A stretch of 64,000 bases of DNA from Termitomyces sp. T153 (GCA_018296165.2 JACKQL020000006.1:1302001-1366000); one strand, 5' to 3'; shown: positions 43,457 through 56,875, counted from the first letter of the stretch. Notes: a model not told the origin generated them from the sequence alone. Numbers and translations are program-made.

Positions 43457-43667
43457 TGTAACATTTCCATTATGGGTTGCACAGTTTACAGTTCATACAA
43501 CATAAGTTAAAACCAGTCAATAGTTCTGTCTATGAAGTATGAAGTGAGGTGCTGCCTTATGTAAGTAATAGTATAATACTTCTAGAGATAGTATTATGTG
43601 ATGCTATCAGTGTCATTAAATATTAATATGTAATATATGTACAGCATGTAACAGATGCTTCATTATA
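43457..43667 (-). repeat. 3' LTR of C1
   Basis: 211 bp, aligning with the 5' LTR at 56876-57085 and with C3 (13544-13762). On the plus strand it runs TGTAACATTTCC to TTCATTATA. Confidence 0.8.
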
Positions 43668-43679
43668 TACCCCCCTTTT
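43668..43679 (-). promoter_or_regulatory. Polypurine tract of C1
   Basis: On the minus strand AAAAGGGGGGTA abuts the 3' LTR. A hairpin GAGTCCATCAATAGACTC follows at 43680-43697. Both are shared with C3. Confidence 0.65.
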
Positions 43680-44463
43680 GAGTCCATCAATAGACTCATG
43701 TCTAACACAAATAAAGTCAAAGAATAAGGGGTGGAATATGGCATCCCACCCAAGGGTGTGCACTGGAATTCACATGCAAATTCCTACATATATCAGTAGT
43801 AGAATCAAATGATTCTACATGAACAAGTATACTTTAGCACACTGTCCAACTGTGCTGAGTGAAAAATATGGGCTGCTCAAGCCCAGGTGTAGTTATCACT
43901 TTCCTGTGAGCTATGATAATAGCTCACCCTGCTTGTTTGTCCATCTTTGAGGCCTCTGCTTCCTTGTTACTCACAATGTCTGCCTAGCACTCTGATATAG
44001 CATTAGCCATATCACTGGGGCCACTGGATCTAGCCTCAGGAGTAGTAGGAGTAGCAATGTTAGTCACTACCACTACTTCTATAGAGCTGGGGACAACTTG
44101 TGGGGTCATTGCTGGTTGGACTAGTGTGGTCAATGCAGAATTGTTGGTGTAGTCCAATTCCATGGACTCCTCTGTAGATGCATCCTCTGAGGATGCACCA
44201 GAGCTTGACAGTGGAATGGAAGTAGCTGCAGCCACTGACAACAAAGGCCCCTCCTCAGTTGGGGCTGCACTTGTAGAAGGAGCCACTGATGATGGCTCCT
44301 CAGTGGCAGCTCATGAGGTACTCATGATCTCCACAGGTTGGTGCAAGAGGTGAGTGAAAATGCCATCCTCACCAAAGCACAGCCATTCAGCTGCATTAAA
44401 AGGAGAGTGGTCTCTGTTCTCATGAATTTGGAGAAGCATGCAAAAGTGCTCCTAGTTGTCAAT

Positions 44464-45623
44464 TGTCACAACCTGCTCCCTGGACTCCTGACCCCATTCC
44501 CAGCCCACTCACTTCTCTGGAGCTCCCCCTCCAATGTCCCCTCAAACTACCCAACTATTGTACACCCTCTGTGCCCACTCCAGGTAACTCCAATGCTTTT
44601 CTGGCAAACCCCAACAGCCCCCTGGCCAACTCTGATGTCTTCTCCACAGCCACCAACACTTCCCCTGGCTCTCCTGAGCTCCTGGAACCATCCTCCACTA
44701 TTCCTGACTCCATCATACATCACCAGCCCATCACCCTGGTTCCCCTGACCCACTCCAGAGTATTACAACAACCTTGAAATGGCCTGCATTCCCAACTAAT
44801 CCCATCAAGATATCAACATGGCCCACCCTCTAATCTCAACTGACACCCATTGACTCTGCTGAACTCTGCCAAGCCCTGCCACCACACCTGCTGTCCCCTG
44901 GAGCACTTCAGTAGCCAGTATATAAGTTGTAGAGTAGCTCCTCATACTCTAGTCTTGATATTGCTTAATGTTACCTATGGTCTGATTGTTTCTCTCTCAC
45001 ATTTTGTGTCCCATGTTATGTTTCCTTTACTCTCAGTCTCCTGGTCTTGTCTTGTCTCTTTTCCATTATTGTCCTTGTTATCATTTTGTATCTCTGCCTG
45101 AATCTATTTTTGTTCTTGTATCACTTCCATCTTGACTCCACCTCATTCCATTCAGCTCTGTCTTATCTCATTTGATCTGTTTCCTTCATCATGCTCAAGT
45201 CCTTTTCACTTTTAATGCTTTTACAAACCCTGCACTTACAATTATAAATCCCAAACATTCTTTAATCCAACTCCAGACCTTGCTACTCACTCAGCCCTGA
45301 ATCCCATCAACTTCTGTTGACCCCCCATCCAAGCTCCAGCTCTGCTCCCATCACTCATGTAGCCTCTACTTACCCTGCACCTACAATACTTGCTTAAGGA
45401 CTTCTACCTGGCACTCTGCCAAGTCCAGCCCTTCCTCTGCAACTCATCCCAGACCCCTCTGGACCACCTTGGACTTGCTTAGATCACTTCCCATCCCTTA
45501 TCCCCACAAGTTCCCCACATTTAGAACTTCTACAAGTGCCCAGTTATCAGTGCAGGGAATCACATCTGCCTAGTAAGGATTCACCCAGTGCAGCTGAGCC
45601 CCTGTGGTCAGTGGAACCTGACA
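44464..45623 (+). repeat. Solo family A LTR with target duplication TCAAT
   Basis: 1160 bp, TGTCACAACC to GAACCTGACA, flanked by TCAAT at 44459-44463 and 45624-45628. It interrupts ORF X. TATATAA lies near 44919. Confidence 0.85.
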
Positions 45624-46763
45624 TCAATAGTGAGGACATACCACCTATTGTACCCTGGTAATGGAGAGAGTACCCTGATGGTTTGGAGTCAATAATAACA
45701 TTTATTGTTGACCCATGTGAACAAGTTTGCATGCAGTGCACTCCCAGACCAATAGTGATCAAGAAAGCATATGCCATAGGTATACATGTGATTCACCCAA
45801 GAGAGAGGCACACAATTGGCCAGGAGGTGACATATCACCTCTGTATCACTCAAATTGTTAATTGTATAAGCAGCACTTGCAGCCTATATAGAGTGAAAGT
45901 GTAGGAGATAATTGCATTAAACTCCCCTACACTGGATTGGTAAGTGTCTACCACCTCTCAATAGAGATGCAGCTGAGCCACCACCATCACAAACAGCCTC
46001 ATATAGGCCATTTGTGCATGTGGAATAGTTGGGGCCAGTGCCCAATCCAAAATGTAACTGAAGACTGAGCATCAGTCTACATGCAAAGTGGCATTGATGG
46101 CCACACCTGAGTATAAGTTCTGTGAACCTGGGTGGCTGTGGTGCAGGATGCACTGTGCCCATACCTTAATGTTAAAGTGATGGCTGATCAGGACTTGATT
46201 AAGTCCCACTTCCCACATATTGTTGTCTGTGTGGCCTAGCATGGCCAATGAATGTGAGGGTAAGGGGACCAGTACCCAATGGCAGTCCCCTCTGGGCAGA
46301 GATGTTTCCAACTCTGCTAGAGTTAGCTCTATAGCCCACCTCATTGTGTGGTCCCTCAATTGTGGAGCTGTATAGAAGGAGATCTGATAGAACTCCTGGA
46401 GGAGAGCAGCATGAATCTGCTCCTTCATTGTGATCTTGGATCCACCAACCTGAATGAGTTTAAGGATCAAGTGAATCTGCTCTGGATTCATGGGCATCCC
46501 ATGAGGAGCCCATCAATACAATAATTTGTAATGTGGGAATATGTGAGATATTCCAGCCATCTCTATTGAGTGGGCAAAGACCACTTTGTCACCAACAAAA
46601 ACTGTGTTGGTCAGTGGTGACCAATAGAAGTTGGGGTGTAGCATACCCTTGAAGTCATTCTGGTGCTCAAAGCACCTGCAAACCAATGTGGTATCCCAGC
46701 CATCTGGTAGGCAGCCAGGCACTGTATCATTCAGACACTTGAGGTCCAGTTTAGACTTCTCAG

Positions 46764-47899
46764 TGTCACGACCCATTCCCTGAAGCCCCATACACCACCT
46801 GACAAACCCCTGCTCCCCTGGAACCCCCCTGACACTTTGTTGAACTTCCCCAGCACTCCACGCCTACTCCAGCTAACTCCGACACATTCTCGGCTAACTC
46901 TGACAGCCCCCTGGCCAACTCCGACGTCTTCCCCGCAGCTGCTGGCGCTTCTCCTGGACTTCCTGAGCCCCTGGGACCACTCCCCCACCATGCCTGACCC
47001 CATTACATGTCATCAACTTGACACCCTGGCTCCCCCAACTTACCCTGGGGTATCACAACAGCCTCAGAACGGACCACGTTGCAATTGATCCCATCAACAT
47101 ATCAATGTGGCCCACCCTCTGGTCGTAACCAACACCCATTGACTCCGTCGAGCTCCACCAAGCCCCACCACCACAGCCGACATCCCTGGAGATCTTCAGT
47201 AGTCAGTATATAAGACATAGAGTAGCTCCTCGTACTCTAGTCTTGAGATTATCGATCTACCTACCTTTCCTGATGTGTTCCTAATTGTTTCTTCTCATGT
47301 TTGTCCCGTGTCTCATTTTTCTTATTCTCAGTCTCCCGGTCTTATCTCGTCTCTGTTCCGTTATCTTTTTGTTATCATTCCGTGTCTCTGCCTGAATCTA
47401 TTCTCATTCTCATCTCATCTTCGTCTTATTTTGTTTGACTCCGTCTTGTCCCATTTGATTCTGTCTATTGTGTTCAAGTCCTCTCAACCATAATGTCCTT
47501 GCAAACTCCGCAGTTACAATTACAAACCTCTGACACTCATTACCAACCCCGGACTCTGCTATACACTCAGCTCTGAACCCCATCAACCCCTGTTGATCCC
47601 CCATCAGAACTCCAGCTCCACTCCTGTCATCCACATAGCCTCTGCCTCCTCCACACCCGCAATACTCACACATGGACTTATGCCTGAACCCCGCCAAGCC
47701 CATCCCCCTTTCCCACAACTTGCCCCCTACTCCTCCAGACCTCTCCAGACTTGCTCGGATCAATTTCCCCTGGCTATCCTTACAAGTCCCCAGTGTTTGG
47801 AATACCTCCGAGTGCCCGGTTGTTAGTGCAGGGAATCACATCTGCCTAGTAAGGACTCGCCCAGTGTAGCTGAGCCCCCATGGTCAGTGGAACCTAACA
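46764..47899 (+). repeat. Solo family A LTR with target duplication CTCAG
   Basis: 1136 bp, TGTCACGACCC to GAACCTAACA, flanked by CTCAG at 46759-46763 and 47900-47904. Removing it and one duplication restores the ORF X reading frame across the site. Confidence 0.9.
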
Positions 47900-48015
47900 C
47901 TCAGCATCAATGGCTAACAGCTGTCTAGCATTAGCATTGTGCTGCTCTTTGCAACAACACTCCATAGCATCATCATCAGAGTTACTGTTCAAGATATGTC
48001 ATTTAGACATAGGGA

Positions 48016-48119
<104 letters not shown>

Positions 48120-49299
48120 CTTTGAGTTTGAACAACATCAAGTTCATTCAGAACTTGAGCTAGTGCTAGCTGCACTACAGGATTTTGAGGATGTTAGCAC
48201 CAACATCCTCTGGAACTCTGACTTTGTAAAGCTGCTCATCTGTGGCAGTCAAAGGCTCAGGCTCTTTTGCTTTGCCCTTGCCCTTCTCCTATACAAAGAA
48301 GCATTGCTTGACTGTTTTCCAGGCAGTCAATGAGGGAGTGCTACTCCCCTGTGCCAGTGTGGGCAGTGACATTGCAGTCACCTTACCCTTTCCTTTGCTA
48401 GTCAAGGCAACCATTAATTGCCCCAATGCACTTGAAAATGACAAAGGCATATCTAACAGATGCATCCCAGTAGGCAATGGCAGATACAACTGCTGAGGTG
48501 CCAATGACTGCATCAAAGCTGTGATTAACTCTGGGCCATCATCATCCACCTCCATTGCCTCTGATGATATGCTGCAGGGACCAAGTTCCCTACCTGTGAT
48601 GACATAGTGGCAGGTTGCCACTGACCTGCTATGCTCATTGTATGGCCAGGACCAGCCACTGGAGGTGGGGCCACAGCAAACTGTGGCATCACATACTGCT
48701 AGAACTCCTAAGACTACACTGGTTGTGTGGCCACAGGGTATCCAAAGTTAAACTGAGGGAGGGCCAGTAGTCCCCCACATCCTCTTGCTGCTCCTTGAGG
48801 GGGGGCCAATGGTTCTCCATGCTCTCTATCTGCTCCACTTCATTGAGGGGGCAGCCCATGTCCCCTTACTGGTGACTGCTGCATTGCCACTGCATAGCTT
48901 GGCAGAGCTACATCTCCTAGCACTACTGGCAATCCCCCACTTGTAGGCCTCATGTTCCTATGAGCTGGGGCTGCTCTTCTTATTGTTGGGAGTGCTATGT
49001 CCCCTGGCACTAAGCCTCCTGCCAGCACAGTGAAGCCACCAAAGCTAGGGAGCAAGCTACTCCCTGACCCTCCCCCTTTTGAGCTCTGTCCAGAGCTCAA
49101 CAAATATCCTAGCAGATCTATGTCCACCTCACCTGGCCATTTCTTTTCCTTGCCCATGAGGCAAGGATTCAGTCCTCTTTGTAATGTTGGCTTGTAGCAC
49201 CAATGATGGAGAAGAAGATAAAGTCCAGTTGGAGTTTACACTCAGCTAGAAAATTGGCTGACATAATTGTTGATGGCCATCAGCATGGTGGCTTGTCAA

Positions 49300-49478
49300 C
49301 TTCTAGGACTAAGTCAAGTTAACATAGACCTTCTAGCCAGCTGTGCAGGGTGCTGCATGCCCTGCAGCTCCAGATATCTGTTAAGGGCTGCCAGGTCCTT
49401 GCAGGTTGCAAGGGACTCCCAAGTAGTGTCCCTAAGACTCCAGTGAACCTTGAACTCTAGGTTCTTACCATCCCAATA
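49300..49478 (-). pseudogene. Family C chromodomain-like integrase tail
   Basis: The minus strand reads YWDGKNLEFKVHWSLRDTTW then ESLATCKDLAALNRYLELQG and HPAQLARR. The K-x-x-x-F-x-V-x-W and T-W-E pattern is that of chromoviral chromodomains. It is separated from integrase by an inverted RT fragment. Confidence 0.65.
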
Positions 49479-49696
49479 ATGACCTTACCAGACCAAGAGG
49501 TTATTAGGGAGGATGTGGCTTGTGCACTAGTGAGGTCAAAGATTGACCTTACCAATGTGTATGAGCAAGTGAGGATATGTACATTGGATGTACCTAAGAC
49601 TGCATTTATAACCATCACTGGAATGTATCACAGCAACATCATGCAGATTGGTGACTGTAATGTGCTAGCCACATTCCAATGCCTAATGATGGTCAT
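49479..49696 (+). repeat. Inverted copy of an RT fragment inside C1
   Basis: About 217 bases encode ALVRSKIDLTNVYEQVRICT on the plus strand, nearly identical to the minus-strand RT of C1 around 52160-52372. It splits the C1 integrase tail (EWFVDD before, YWDGKN after). It arose by templated insertion or local inversion-duplication, not as a gene. Confidence 0.75.
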
Positions 49697-50850
49697 CAAC
49701 AAACCATTCCTAATCATCTGGGGTGCCAAAGTCATAAGGCTCTAACATTGCCCTATTGGGGAATAAGGCATTTTTGCTGGCCTTATAGGGGCACAACAGC
49801 AATACATAGAACTTAGGATGTATCCTTTGTTTCTGGAGTGTGGTAGGCAGCTCCAACACATAGTTGGAGGTCTCACTGTGGGCCTCCAAAATCCTATATG
49901 GCCCAATCCACTTAGGGCAGAGTTTCATTGCTCTGCCTTTAGGTAAGTTGAGGTTTTTTGTTGAAAGGTACACCAATGCACCTTTCTCTAGTTCAGGGTC
50001 AGGCCTGCAACATGAATTGGCCAGACATGTCTGAAAGCCACATGCCTCTATAATTGTGTCATGTGCTACTGCCAAGTTCTCTAGTGCTTAGCAGGTGAAC
50101 TGCTGGATTCCCTTTGGAATCACAGTATCTGCCCTAATCTCCTATATCATAGACAGCATGTACCCACTGTTCAACTTGAACAGTGCAAACTGCATTGTCT
50201 CAGAAATACTCACATTTATTGCAAACTCCATTAAGTCTATTTGACTTAACTAGTCTTTTTGGTCTGGTGGTACCATTGTATGCAGGATCTGACCAATGTT
50301 CCAATTGGCATGTTTTGTCTGACCATCAGTCTGTGGGTGGAACAATGTAGACATTAGAGCTTTGCTCCTAACAACTTATGCAGTTCACACCACTATTTTG
50401 ACATGAACTTTGAGTCTTAATTGCTGACAATTGAGCTTGGAAGGCCATGCAGCCTCACCACCTCATACATGTAAATCCAGGACAGCTGCAAAGCTGTCAT
50501 GGTAGTGTGCACCAAAATAAGGTGCACCATGCTTGTCATCTGACATATAACTACCCATAGATAGTTATACCCTTTTAATTCAGAGAATGGACTGATAAAG
50601 TCCATCCCTATTGAATCCCAGGGCTTAACTTGCACCAGAAGGGAATGTAACTTCCCTGAAAGGAGCTGGTTGCTCCCTTTCATCCACTGGCACAGCTGAC
50701 AAGTGGTACAGAATGCATGCACATCTGCAACCACTGTCAGCCACCAATACCAACAACAAATGTACTCTGTTGTTCTCTGAGTGCCAAAATGCCCCATTAG
50801 ATTGTGTGCTTGCTCAAGCACACTAGTCACCAACTCTCAATCCTGAGGTA
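49697..50850 (-). pseudogene. Family C1 integrase
   Basis: The zinc-binding part has AHNLMGHFGTQRTTEYI and CTTCQLCQW (HHCC). The core has WDSIGMDFISPFSE and LPSSIVSN-stop-DSKF. The C-terminal part has YLSTKNLNLPKGRAMKLCPK, WIGPYRILEAHSETSNYVLE and RIHPKFYVLLLCPY, ending PYDFGTPDD. Stops fall in the core between about 50100 and 50420. Confidence 0.8.
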
Positions 50851-51790
50851 TACAAAGTACCTCATGGTTCAAGATGTTGGTAGTCCAGATCAACTTGTCC
50901 TGGATGCAGAAGGACTTATAGTCCTTTGGTCAAGTCATGATTTCTGCAAAGAGCTTGTCTTTGCTGTATAGGGATCAGATTTGATGGAGGAATTCCCCAT
51001 CTGTCCTATCTCAGGGTTGAGGAGACTGGACCATATCCAAGAGACATATTAATCTTGTTCCCTGCCATATCAGACCCATGTTGAGCTTGGGCTAAATCTC
51101 CCTTGCTGTCATTACTGGCAGTCAGTCTGTGTGCTTCCTCATCACAAATTTCATGATGATTGCACACTCACCTGCATCCATGGCTATGTCCATTGCAGAG
51201 AGCACATATCTGATCCAGTTGCACTTGCATTTCCTGTATGCAAGGAGGGAGCAGATCATCCCCCTCTAAGTCAATACAAGCATCTGCATGCACATAGTCA
51301 TAGATGTGGTGTACATCTCAAGGAGAGTCACTCTCAAAGTAGTGGGATAAACAGTCTGCTACCTTATTGAGCTCTCTCTTTACATATGTGATGTTGAAAT
51401 TAAATTTTGACATATAATCTGTCTACCATCATTTATGTGGGAACAAATTCTGTTGAGTTTTGAAGAACTCAAGTGCTTTATGATCTGTTATCACATGGAT
51501 TTTGTACCCCAGAAGCTTATCCTCCTACTTGAGGAGGGCTTCTAAGATAGCCAGAGTTTGAAGTTCATGCATGGCATAATTTTGCTGTGCATTACTGAAC
51601 TTTTTAGACATGAATTCTGCTGGCCAACATTTCTGCCAGCTTGGACCTTGTCCATACATTGCTCCAATGCCTGTCTTTGAAGTGTTGCAGATCAGCCAGA
51701 TAGGATCCTTGTGTCAAGAATCAATTGGGCATATGACTGGAATTTTGGCACAGATTTTCTTGATCATGTTGAAACACTGTTGGTGGATGG
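50851..51790 (-). pseudogene. Family C1 RNase H and connector
   Basis: Around 51330-51640 the minus strand reads MSKKFSNAQQNYAMHELQTL, AILEALLKWEDKLLG, ITDHKALEFFKTQQNLFPHK and LNKVADCLSHYFESD, the RNase H domain with E and D residues. 50851-51320 is a linker to integrase with no other motif, broken by stops. Confidence 0.7.
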
Positions 51791-52680
51791 GTCACCAATG
51801 AAATGGTGACCTGTTCTGCATCATGGCCATTAATGGCCCAGTGTATGCTGATACATTGGGCAGAGAGTTCCTGATATAGTTCACCAGCCCAACAAACTGT
51901 TGGATGCCATTGTAGGTTCTAGGAGTGCACCACTCCTGGATCATATTCAACTTCTCTATGTCAGGGTGTATACTCTGCAAATCAATTACATGGCCAAGGC
52001 ACTCTACATGCTTGGCATACAACTTGCACTTCTTCTATTTGAGGTAGAGCTTGTTTTTTTGTAGTCTTTTAAGACTATTCTAAGATGCTGCTTGTGTTCC
52101 TCAGTGGAGTCTGAGAAGACAAATATGTTGTCTAAATAGACATGCATCCACTTGCCAATTACATCTCTAAAGATGGATGTCATTAGGCATTGGAATGTGG
52201 CTAGCACATTACAGTCACTAATCTGCATGATGTTGCTGTGATATGTTCTAATAATGGTCATAAATGCAGTCTTAGGTACATCCAATGTACATATCCTCAC
52301 TTGCTCATACACATTGGTAAGGTCAATCTTTGACCTCACTAGTGCACAAGCCACATCCTTCCTAATAACCTCTTGGTCCAGTAAGAGTGTTATGTCCTTA
52401 ATGGTATTGTCATTGCACTAATGAGCATCTAACACCATCCACAGGAATCCATCCTTTTTGGGGATGCATAATAATGGTGTGGCTTGGTCAGCCACACATG
52501 GCTCCCACCAATTAGCCCACACATAGCAGTTGATTCTATCCCACAATTGCTGCTGAAGTGACTTAGGGCACTTTGGCATGAAGTATGAGTACTGTTGAGA
52601 CTCATCAATGAGATTTATCTCATGATTTACTTCTTGCCAAGGAGGAAGTTCCTCCTTTATTCCATTGACAATGTCTTGGA
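51791..52680 (-). pseudogene. Family C1 reverse transcriptase
   Basis: Blocks are ALVRSKIDLTNVYEQVRICT, VLATFQCLMTSIFRDVIGKW, MHVYLDNIFVFSDSTEEHKQ and HVECLGHVIDLQSIHPDIEK. LVNYIRNSLPNVSAYTGPLM follows. YLDD is mutated to YLDN, the same change as in A2. Upstream segments (PKKDGFLWMVLDAH-like, 52390-52560) are recognisable but broken. Confidence 0.75.
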
Positions 52681-54428
52681 ACTTGTTGTACCACTGCTGT
52701 CAAAGGTGCAGAATATTGCCTTCTGATAGCTTGGAAGGTTGTAACTTTTCCACAACTACCTTCAGCAAAGAGCATTGCTCTTCCTTGTTTGACTTCACTA
52801 GTGGCACAGGCTTTGCATACTTATTATGCAAAGCCATCAGACAAATTTCTAATTTGTCTGGTATGTTCAGCCAAGCAGGACTATGAGTTGTCCTGCCTCT
52901 TGCTTCTTTTCACAAGTATTCAAACTTGCTAGGCTTGGATATTTCATCTTCCATAGCCATTCTATATATTTCATCTTCAGGAGTCAATCTTCTTACCCCT
53001 TCCTGTCATGTCAAGTCAGCTATGACCTGATTCCACTCTTGTGGCATGCATGGGTTGTATGCCCATTCCAGGGTAGGCTTTGGGATTGGTCTGTCCCAGA
53101 TCTTCCTTTCCCTTACCTTTGAAGGGTACCTTTGAAGGGTTAATTTGAACCTTCTGGTGTACTCTCCCCCCCTCTTGAAGAGTACTCCTTTGATACTCTT
53201 CTTTCAATACCACCAGAGATGGGTGATCATTGAGCAGACTCTCAGTTACCCAAACTTCATCCTCATCCACTACCTCCTCTATGGTGGGCTGCTTGAGCCC
53301 ACCTAGAAGTCAAGGCCACTTATTATGCTGCTTCTCCACTGTGTGGAAGTGTTGTGCATGGCCATCAGCATCTTCCAGCTCCAGTTTATGAGCTGGAGTC
53401 ACCCTTCCATCAATGACCACCTGGTTATTTGCAAAATCAAGGAGAACCTTATGGATTCTCATGAATAGTGTCCCTACAATCATATCATAGTGATCAAAAT
53501 TTGCAATGTCTACATAGACATTGCAAATCTCACCAGGAATCTTCATGGTAACCCTGGCAATGTGATTTACTATGGAACAACTTCCAATTGTTCCCAGCTG
53601 CAGGGTAATGAGGGTGGCCAATAGTGCCACCTGTATCTCAGCCACATGTGTGAATGAGGGAGTGATTCTGGTGGTACTCCCTGAATTCCACAGCATCCAT
53701 GCTTTGTGGCCATTCACTTCTACCCAAGTGACAAGACATTCTTTGTCTTGTACTAGCAGCACTGGGCATTCCATGGCATCCTTGGACACCACAAGCTGCA
53801 CTTTTCTTATGCAAACCTTGTTACTAGGTTCTGTCTCTCTTTGTTCACCAATAGGAATCTCTGTGAGGGCAAATAGTCCCTCACTATCACTACTATGAGT
53901 ATAGTACTCATTGTTGTACATTTCTAATTCAACATACTCTGCACCATGCTCCTGAGTCCCATTGGGCTCAAATGCCTCATTGGCATTGGCCTCAGCAGGC
54001 TCTTCTGCCTGCTCATTATCAGCTTCCTCTACATCTGATGGTGCAACTATATGAGCTGCCTGCACAAATACCTGGGGAGCTGGTTTAGCTGGCTTCCTGC
54101 ATTTGCACGCAAAGTGCCCAGCTTTTCCACACTTATAGCAGTTCATGGACTGCCTTGCATCCTTGCTGGGTTGGCCAGATGCTATGGCAACAACATTTTT
54201 TTGTTTTCTCACTGCCTGCACTGCAGCCACAGGTTGGAAGAACTCCAAGCCCCTACTGGCTCTTGGTATCATGAGTCTCAAGGCCATGCATATAGCTGGC
54301 CTCTTTGCTAACCACAATGGCTGTAACTGCCCATGCTGTCTAGTCACCTCTGTGTGCTTGGCTAATGCAGTCCCTACTGCACTGCTGCTAATAACAGCTG
54401 CCATCCTGACCAACTTTTCTTGCTGCAC
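52681..54428 (-). pseudogene. Family C1 Gag C-terminus with zinc knuckle, and protease
   Basis: A long open frame (54428-53310) holds CYKCGKAGHFACKC, a CCHC knuckle, then an acidic linker (EEADNEQAEEPAEANANE). The protease has HKAWMLWNSGSTTRITPSFT, with the catalytic DSGS as NSGS. It ends with FDHYDMIVGTLFMRIHKVLL. 52681-53309 is the protease-RT linker with LLNDHPSLVVLKEEYQ and NPSKVPFKGKGK. At 372 codons this is the longest intact frame in the decayed part of the window. Confidence 0.8.
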
Positions 54429-56780
54429 TCTAAATAGTGCACAGCAGTTTTAATGCTGCTCTTGTAGGCTTTGGCCTCCAAGACAAACTTCTCAACTGTA
54501 TTTACTTTGGGAGCCAGTCTGCCATCACATATCAATGCCACAAACATGTCAGAGGATATTCCCTCCAAGAACTACTCACAAATAGTAAATTCATTGGGAA
54601 ACATGGCCATGTTTGGAGCATAGTCAAGCAAGGCACCATAGAAGCCTTGCACCCCTTCTTTGACTGCATATACTGCATTGCATGCATCCTGCATTGTTGA
54701 AGGTTGTACAAACCAATTGTACAGACCAAGAATCATGTCCTCAAACCTCCAGTGGGACTGGGCCCTATTGACATGTATGATATGTTGTAGGTACCATTTC
54801 AGTGCACTTGCAGCTAGAAAGTCCATTAAATATAGGACTTCCTCACAATTGCACCCATCCCCACCATACTTAGCTACAGCATAGAATATGCAAATGCTCA
54901 TCAGCCAGTCTTCAAGTTTGCTGAACTTGGCAGACCCTGCATAGGGAATGATTGTTTTTGATGGATCACTCTGCCTAAGCTTGAATCCTTTTGGTATAGC
55001 CAGTCATACTGCAAGCAACTATTCCATTACTACCCTCAGACAATTGTGCATTGTCTGCCAGTGATATTCATGGGCTTCCTCCACTCCTGGAGTTGTGAAG
55101 CATCTACAATGTTGCAGCAGCATTGAGAACTACTGCAGCTATCTCTCTGGGAGGACTATAGTCCTCCTCCTTCTAGCTCTGTGTCCCACACCATTATCCT
55201 TGCCAAGAGGGCTCTCATTTGGTCCTTCTGGATCTGGTGGACCTCTTTCCAGGGGTGGTGGTGATCCACAACTAGGAAAAGGTGGTCCTTTTCCTGGACC
55301 TCCACCACCTCCTCCTAGGCCTTGGAGTTTACAGTGTAGCATAGACAGAGGGGACAACACAGGATCACTCTCTAGTGATCTCCATCCTGGGTCTCCTCTG
55401 CCTGCAAGTCTTTTCCCAGACCAGTGTGCAGAAGTATTTGCTCCATGTCCTGTGTTTCTCTGGGAATCTGCAGGGCTCTGACCAGTCCCAGCATGTCTAT
55501 CTCTGAGAGGGAAGCAAGAATCATGTTCCTCCCTCTTAATTGGCCTAGTTTGTTCTGGTAGAATGTACCCTTCAGGCCATGCATTATAGGAAGTATTCCC
55601 TTGGAACACCACCTCTTGATCATCCACATAGGACTATCCAAAGTCCTCCATGTCCCCATTGCAAAATCACTGTAGAGCAATTTGATCTTCCCATGTCAGC
55701 GCTCTCCATGTAGATCCACCAGGTCTACACTGCACCACTGGTTGCTCTACCATAATCACCAACCCTGCATCAGTAGATGCTAAGTCCAGTACTATGATTG
55801 TGCCTAATGTGGCCCATTGTTGATGGTCCACCACAGCCTGTCTAGTCACATAATCACGTGGCATTTTGCCAGGCTGTTGCAGTGCTTGCAACAGAGTTAA
55901 CGCTTTGTTGACTGGGGACAGAGGGGGCACATAAGCTCCCTCAATATACAGAGATGGCATTGCAGACAATGTCTGTGACCCCTGCAGCTTCTTATGCTAG
56001 AGGTAATCCATTACCTCCTGTGCTAAAAACAGCATGTAAATGTCCATGTATTTCAATGAATCAGTTGGAATAATATCATCTCCCAATGATCTTTGGATTG
56101 CAATGTGCTTAGCTACTCTTGCAGCTAAACATTGCTGAGTTGAGGTCTTAGGAACCTCAACATAGCTCTGCCAGAACATCATCACCTTTTGATGAAAGAT
56201 GTCATCCAGATGAGCCTCACTGTCCATATTAGAGGTGTCTCTAACATCCTCTGGTATTATCTCATGAATGCAGTGGGGGCTGTTGATCACATACTCAGCA
56301 CTGGTCTAGCTTATGATCTTACAGACCCATGAGCCCTGTATAAAGAGTCTTCTCTACTCCTCAGCAATGTTCCCACCATTGAGGAGTTGATCTGACCTCC
56401 CACAGCAATTGGGAAGGATCAGAGTCCTTCCAGCCTCAGTGCTGTGGGTGCATACAAAGGGGTTTTTCCCTTGTCTGCTGACACCACTGCATCTCCTGGC
56501 TCCACTGCTGAATACAGTTGAGTAGAGAGCCCTTACAAGCCCCCCACTGGAATGCTCTCCTAACCACCTACAGGTGGTCATACCAGAGTGACTGCTGGCA
56601 GTCCTCCTGGCATCACAGCACTCTTCCTGCCCCCATCATAGTGTGACATGGCAATCTCTGATGTCCCATGTGGAGCACTCTTCAATCCTCCATTGAACTC
56701 TGTCTCAGACCTAGGCATGAGCACCTGACCTTCCATGGTCACCACTGTGCCCATTGTGGAAGGTGCATGTCAAAAACTTT
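54429..56780 (-). pseudogene. Family C1 Gag N-terminal and capsid regions
   Basis: Broken frames run from near 56760 through NSPHCIHEIIPEDVRDTSNM, TSTQQCLAARVAKHIAIQRS, a Gly/Pro-rich part (GLGGGGGGPGKG) and LRQSDPSKTIIPYAGSAKFS. The capsid is YLMDFLAASALKWYLQHIIH, FEDMILGLYNWFVQPSTMQD and FLEGISSDMFVALICDGRLA. The order and the F-x-x-x-I-x-x-W-F pattern fit a Retrotrans_gag capsid. The exact start is uncertain. Confidence 0.65.
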
Positions 56781-56875
56781 AATGTGCTGATCATATCTAG
56801 TGGCAGTGAACTTCTTTTACAGAAGTTCAAGTTTCCAACTCACAAACAAGTTATTGCTTGTTTGACTTAGAAAAA
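56781..56875 (-). other. C1 leader between 5' LTR and gag
   Basis: Minus-strand sequence after the LTR begins TTTTTCTAAGTCAAACAAGC. I found neither a good self-complementary primer site nor a familiar tRNA match, so the priming mode of family C is open. Confidence 0.4.

Noticed and set aside
49479..49745. Plus-strand 88-codon ORF resembling reverse transcriptase
   Set aside because: It is a 217-bp inverted fragment of the C1 RT domain, incomplete on both sides, inserted into the integrase tail.
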